A stretch of 64,000 nucleotides of DNA, from positions 1-64,000 of the forward strand of contig NZ_JAGPXX010000030.1 in the NCBI RefSeq assembly GCF_018070345.1, written 5' to 3'. The notes beneath the pieces were generated by a model. The model ran no database searches. It worked only from the letters and a program-made list of their open reading frames with translations, and was not told the DNA's origin. The DNA is from Streptomyces sp. F63. GTDB taxonomy: Bacteria; Actinomycetota; Actinomycetes; Streptomycetales; Streptomycetaceae. The translations under genes were made by a program, and so were the position numbers. How positions within the stretch are numbered: the stretch's first letter is position 1; the number at the start of each line of letters is the position of its first letter. Below, piece after piece: positions 60,448 through 64,000 of this stretch.

Positions 60448-61809
60448 CTAGGTGGTGGGTGTGCGGGGTGGGTTGGTGTAGGTGTGACCGGTCGGTGCCC
60501 TCCAGCGGACCTCGCCGGTGTCACTGTTGCGTTCCGCCTGCCATCGGGTGCGGTGTTTGAGGAGGTGGTGACGTCGGCACAGGGGCATGAGGTTGTCGGG
60601 TTCGGTCGCCCCGCCCGCAGTCGGATTCTCGTGGTTGAACGGCTCGATGTGGTCGAGGTCGCAGCGGTGGGCGGGCATCTGGCAGGACGGGAAGGTGCAG
60701 GTCATGTCCCGGGCGATGACGTGGCGTTCGGTTTCCGCGGTGGGACGGTAGGTGGCCGGGTCGGTCTTGACCAGCAGTCCGGTGGCCGGGTGGGTGATCA
60801 GCCGCCGCCAGAGGGTGCCCGGGGCGAAGGCCACCTCGCGGGCCTGCCCGGCGCTGATCGGCCCGTAACCCTTCAGCTGTGCCGGTTCCTCATCCGCTCC
60901 GATCAACGTCTCCAGCGACACCGTCACCTGCACCACCGCCGCCGACCGGCCACCCGGGGCCGCGCCTCCGGCGGGGATGTCCGTCCCGGCCGGGCGGTTG
61001 ACCACCAGGTCATACAGGGCGTCCACCCGCTTCTGGTTCAGCGTGCGCCCGTCATCGGCGAAGGTGGCAGCGTGGGCGTCCACGGCCGCATCCAACTGTG
61101 CGGCCTGGGGGGTGGGGAGGAAGGCGGTCCAGGTGGCCATACCGTCCTCCGTGGCCCGGTGCCAGATGGTGCGGTCCTCCCTGCGCCGGCGATGCCGCAC
61201 CTCCGCCCCCTGCGGGTCGGCCTTGAGCACCGCCCGGTTCAGGGCGCGCCGGGTCTGGCCGACGGACTGGGCGGGCATCTTCGGCGCCACCAGGGCCTCC
61301 ACCACACCCGCGGCTTCGGGGTCGAGGGTGCCGGTGACCTCGGTCACCGCCTTCGCCTGCAAGTAGCAGATCTCCCCACGCTCCAACAGGCTTACGGTGG
61401 TGGGGAAGCGCTCCTCCAGGGCGGTGGCGACCGCCAGGCGATCCGCGGCCGTGTTCCCCGACAGCCTCAACGCACAGGCGACATCCTCACAGGCGAAGTT
61501 CCAGTCGTAATCCACCCACCCGATCGCATTCGGTGTCGCTTCCAAGGCCTCGGCCTCGATATCGGCCAGCAGACGAACCTGCTGCGCCTGAATCCACGCG
61601 GTGTGCCGCTCCCACGCCTTCAGGGCATCGATCCGCCCAGTGGTGGAAAGCTGCTCGCGCTCCAGCAGAGCGAGCATCGCCGCTGTCTGCGGGCCCGGGA
61701 TGGCCGACGCCAGATGCGCCGCCCACTCATCCGCCGTCACCGGCTCCCCCGGCAGACCGCTGGTTTCGGTCGTGGTCGTGTCGTCGTGGTCGAGCAGCGT
61801 GGCCCGCAT
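60448..61809 (-). CDS. DUF222-HNH endonuclease, 13E12 repeat-type
   Basis: 453 residues. N-terminal DUF222 (about 20-320; DIEAEALEATPNAIGWVDYD, LERGEICYLQAKAVTE, RTLNQKRVDALYDLV) and a C-terminal HNH zinc-type nuclease: CTFPSCQMPAHRCDLDHI, EPFNHE, CRRHHLLKH with DH, N and H ligands. This is the REP13E12 family of mycobacteria, thought to be mobile or self-spreading. Start: ATG 61809 with GGGGGG just upstream; an in-frame GTG at 61848 is also possible. It lies next to the decayed IS region. Function as a homing-type nuclease is inferred. The stretch 61810-62163 shows no gene. Confidence 0.88.
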   Translation of the reverse strand: MRATLLDHDDTTTTETSGLPGEPVTADEWAAHLASAIPGPQTAAMLALLEREQLSTTGRIDALKAWERHTAWIQAQQVRLLADIEAEALEATPNAIGWVDYDWNFACEDVACALRLSGNTAADRLAVATALEERFPTTVSLLERGEICYLQAKAVTEVTGTLDPEAAGVVEALVAPKMPAQSVGQTRRALNRAVLKADPQGAEVRHRRRREDRTIWHRATEDGMATWTAFLPTPQAAQLDAAVDAHAATFADDGRTLNQKRVDALYDLVVNRPAGTDIPAGGAAPGGRSAAVVQVTVSLETLIGADEEPAQLKGYGPISAGQAREVAFAPGTLWRRLITHPATGLLVKTDPATYRPTAETERHVIARDMTCTFPSCQMPAHRCDLDHIEPFNHENPTAGGATEPDNLMPLCRRHHLLKHRTRWQAERNSDTGEVRWRAPTGHTYTNPPRTPTT

Positions 61810-62163
61810 GATCCCCCCGTCCGGATTGACACGCACGAACTCCCGCACTCACGCAGCGAGTTCACACCCCCCATTTTCCGTCACGTACGGTGATGGATCC
61901 AGGTCCAGAGCCCGGAACCACCCGAACGAGTGATCGAAAGCGGACCCGGGGACTCCACCCATGCCCCACACCAACACCCGCGACGCCACCCATGACCACG
62001 GGACCGCCCCACGGTCCGCCGCGGCGGCGGAGCAGCCAAGAATCCTAGCGCGCGTGCTCCCCGGCTACCGCGCCCGCCCGCCGGCACGAGGTCATCGCCG
62101 ATACCCACCCGCAACCGGCAAACCGCCGGAAGAACCCCGTCGGTCCCGCCCCCGGACCGAACC

Positions 62164-62784
62164 CACTGAGACCGTGTCCTACGTGGTGAGGCGGACGAGC
62201 CGCTTGTAGCAGCAGAGGGCGGCGGCGAGACCGAGAAAGGCCAGGTAGTTACGGGGATCGCGTTCGTAGCGAGGGCTCAGACGGCGGCAGCCAAAGACTG
62301 CCGGAGACTGGCGCGGAATCACTCTTTACTAGTCGCCTGAACTGATCGAACATGAACTGCCTGAATTCTGGGCCTTCCGGATCTGTTACGGAGAGGTGCG
62401 CTTACTCGGATCCGGATTTCGACCGTTCGCAGTGGGTGCTGCGTGAGCCGCCGCCAGCTGACTCACCCTCATGGCCCATTATTCCGTAAGACCTAACGCG
62501 CCCTGCGGTCCGCGCACCACCTCAGCTTGCGTCTTCATGGTGAAGAGATCCTGAGTCACCGGCTGTGGATACCTTCGAAGATTTCCTGCAGGCTGTTGAT
62601 TGAGAGATAATCCCCGAGTGGCTGCCCACTTCCGTCGTAACGCCTGGTCAGCCAACCGTAGTGGAACAGCCTGGAGATGTTGCGCCGGGTCTTCCCTTGA
62701 TTACGCCTTTGGCATTTGGTCGACTCGATTCCGCCTCGGGCGATCCCAGGATGTGGGAGCAGTCCCAGGGGCTGTCCGGCAAGC
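62164..62784. mobile_element. Low-G+C scar of mobile DNA
   Basis: From the IS5 remnant to 62784, G+C drops to about 52-55% (sampled over 60-bp lines) against >70% on both sides. No intact gene: only broken frames, such as PELIEHELPEFWAFRICYGE near 62329-62444, which I could not identify. The composition shift and transposase tail suggest a degraded insertion. Confidence 0.7.
62179..62286 (-). pseudogene. IS5-family transposase, C-terminal remnant
   Basis: Reading leftwards, the frame gives RRLSPRYERDPRNYLAFLGL, then AAALCCYKRLVRLTT and stop. This is the exact C-terminal style of Streptomyces IS5-type (IS1647-like) transposases. Upstream the frame meets a stop within about 12 codons and no DDE residues remain, so it is a scar. 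The neighbouring GAGACCGTGTCCTAC (62169-62183) could be part of the element's right inverted repeat. Confidence 0.85.
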
Positions 62785-63234
62785 TCAGCGAGCGGTGTGG
62801 TCCGGGTGGTGCTTGGTTCGGCGGGTTTCCTTCATCTCCGCCTCGTAGAGGTGCTCCCGGCCATCGGCCAGCTCGTTGCGCAGGCGTTCCTCGATCTGCT
62901 GGAACGGCCGGTAGTAGGTCTGGTTGTAGGCCTCGATGATCTGGAAGGTCCAGTGGTCGGGGATCACGTTGCGGCCCAGGATTTCGCGCTCGACGAGGTC
63001 GGCCTGCTCGGCGTGGCCGGCCTCGCGGAGCAGGCGCACCGCCTCGTCCAGCTCCAGGTCCGCGCCGCCCGTCAGCTGGTGGAACGCGTACAGCATGCCG
63101 CGGGCCCGTTCGGTCGTCTCCAGGGCCTTCGACAGCGCCCCCAGCGCCTCGACGGTTGTATCGCTCACTCCGTCGGGGCGCTGGTGCTGCTTGTCGGGCG
63201 TCTCGGGGTCGTAGGTGTCGTCAGTCACGCGCAT
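62785..63234 (-). CDS. Conserved streptomycete hypothetical protein
   Basis: 149 residues, no TM or signal peptide. Mainly alpha-helical: TVEALGALSKALETTERARG, LYAFHQLTGGADLELDEAVR, LLREAGHAEQADLVEREIL, and a C-terminal segment FQIIEAYNQTYYRPFQQIEE followed by RRTKHHPDH. I recall this as a conserved actinobacterial family without assigned function. ATG 63234 has GGGGAA about 6 bases upstream. The glycosyltransferase gene stop (63225) overlaps its start by 10 bp, so they may be co-transcribed. Confidence 0.8.
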   Translation of the reverse strand: MRVTDDTYDPETPDKQHQRPDGVSDTTVEALGALSKALETTERARGMLYAFHQLTGGADLELDEAVRLLREAGHAEQADLVEREILGRNVIPDHWTFQIIEAYNQTYYRPFQQIEERLRNELADGREHLYEAEMKETRRTKHHPDHTAR

Positions 63235-64000
63235 CCACGTTCCCCGTCAGGCGCCGCCGTCACGCGGGCAGCGGCCTCATCCCTCCTGCGGGCGGGCGGG
63301 CGGACGTGCCGGGCGGGAGCGGCGAGCGCCCGGCAGTTGCCTGTCGGATAGCGCCACTGGAAGCTGTCGAGTGCCCGTGCCCTGGCTTCGACGACGGCCA
63401 TCCGGGCCTCGCGTTCGACCGAGTCGGTGTGGGCGGTCTGGCTCGTCATCTGTCCGGGCCACTTGCGGTAGAGCAGTCCGTAGTCGCGGATGAACCAGCC
63501 CCGGCTGACGGCGTTCAGGGCGAGCAGGAGTCCGGTGTCCTCGGAGGCCGGGAGAGCCATCCATCCGCCGAGGGCGAGCAGCAGATCACGGCGTATGCAG
63601 AGTGACGCCGGGTGGACCTGGGCGCGGTAGTCGTGGGCCTTCCAGTGTTCCAGGACGGCTCCGCGCTCGATTGGGCCTCCTTCGGGGTCACTGTCGAAGC
63701 CGGCTGTGGAGCCGTCGGGCAGGAGGTCCAGGACGCGGGAGGTGACCCAGCCGATCTCCGGGTCTCCTTCGAGCACCGTGAGGTCGCGTGCCAGGGCGCC
63801 CGGCATCAGCTGGTCGTCGGCGTCCAGGATCTTCACGTACTCGCCGTCGGCGTGCGCGAGAGCGATGGTGCGGGCGATCCCCGGTCCGCCGGGCCTGCCC
63901 TGGCGGAACGTCACCTGCGGGTCGTCGCGCACGTGCGGAGCGACCTGGTCCGTGGTCCCGGCCCTGCGGCAGCCGACATCACGGCAGGAGTCACGGCAGC
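63225..64000 (-). CDS. Family 2 glycosyltransferase, 5' end beyond the window
   Basis: The visible 258 residues form the C-terminal part of a GT-A fold: GPGIARTIALAHADGEYVKI followed by LDADDQLMPG (the metal-binding DxD), IGWVTSRVLDLLPDG, SLCIRRDLLLALGGWMALPASED and the WFIRDYGLLYRKWPGQMTSQ block. The N-terminal nucleotide-binding strand lies outside, so the real start is not seen. It should transfer a sugar from a nucleotide-sugar; acceptor unknown. The C-terminal tail is Arg/Ala-rich. Confidence 0.85.
   Translation of the reverse strand, partial: CRDSCRDVGCRRAGTTDQVAPHVRDDPQVTFRQGRPGGPGIARTIALAHADGEYVKILDADDQLMPGALARDLTVLEGDPEIGWVTSRVLDLLPDGSTAGFDSDPEGGPIERGAVLEHWKAHDYRAQVHPASLCIRRDLLLALGGWMALPASEDTGLLLALNAVSRGWFIRDYGLLYRKWPGQMTSQTAHTDSVEREARMAVVEARARALDSFQWRYPTGNCRALAAPARHVRPPARRRDEAAARVTAAPDGERGCA

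Noticed and set aside
61961..62209. 82-codon plus-strand frame by the IS remnant
   Set aside because: Composition is not gene-like and it overlaps the transposase remnant on the other strand.

Overview
The window reads as chromosomal DNA of a Streptomyces or close relative. G+C is very high (roughly 70-75%), GTG starts are frequent, third codon positions are G/C-biased, and gene content is typical of the genus (futalosine menaquinone genes, class I LysRS beside ArgS, DUF4229, DUF2637, DUF3558 and PLDc_N proteins). I saw no rRNA, tRNA, CRISPR array or replication origin.

Layout. 1-215: truncated IS200/IS605-type element at the left edge. 351-3559: mqnC and mqnA plus an amidohydrolase-like neighbour. 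4003-6361: cspA with an intrinsic-terminator hairpin in its leader, then a long-chain acyl-CoA ligase facing it. 6901-11965: an acyl-CoA module (thiolase, two-domain FabG, MaoC hydratase, TetR) resembling the mycobacterial fadA2-fabG4-htdX set, with a matching operator in front of both the thiolase/fabG divergent promoter and the tetR gene. 12151-15797: Tat-exported phosphodiesterase, DUF4229 membrane protein, GNAT enzyme and UdgX. 15915-21768: second menaquinone block (mqnE, Lrp regulator, mqnM, rhomboid protease, mqnP, mqnL). 22334-29050: hemL, histidine phosphatase and the System II cytochrome c assembly genes (tlpA, ccdA, resB, ccsB). 29323-31527: conserved hypothetical gene, a 31-bp repeat array, a predicted phosphorothioate-dependent restriction endonuclease with a leaderless-looking start, and a decayed PIN-domain toxin.

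31675-44503 is the most unusual part. All genes lie on the minus strand. An isocyanide synthase (PvcA/DIT1 family), a cytochrome P450 and a DHA2-type exporter form a small biosynthetic cluster. Directly beside them are a FecB/CD/ATPase-type metallophore importer (permease frameshifted), an ECF sigma factor, a His-rich membrane protein, a PCu(A)C-like protein, a CopA-type copper P-type ATPase and a tiny His-tailed membrane protein. Isocyanides bind Cu(I), and xanthocillin-type isocyanides are known chalkophores in fungi. A copper-linked isocyanide metallophore system (make, export, re-import, handle copper) is therefore a reasonable inference, but it is not proven by sequence.

44671-47206: KhtT/KhtU-like antiporter pair and a very His-rich PepSY protein. 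47401-58303: SDR, RtcB ligase, two DUF3558 lipoproteins, DUF2637 protein, LysRS, ArgRS and a class V aminotransferase. 58586-64000: exported serine hydrolase, a DUF222-HNH (13E12-type) gene, a low-G+C scar carrying an IS5-family transposase remnant (about 62164-62780), a conserved hypothetical gene and a glycosyltransferase cut by the right edge.

Many intergenic regions and some gene ends carry short G/C-rich tandem repeats (8, 9, 13 and 31 bp). They are concentrated next to the unusual genes.
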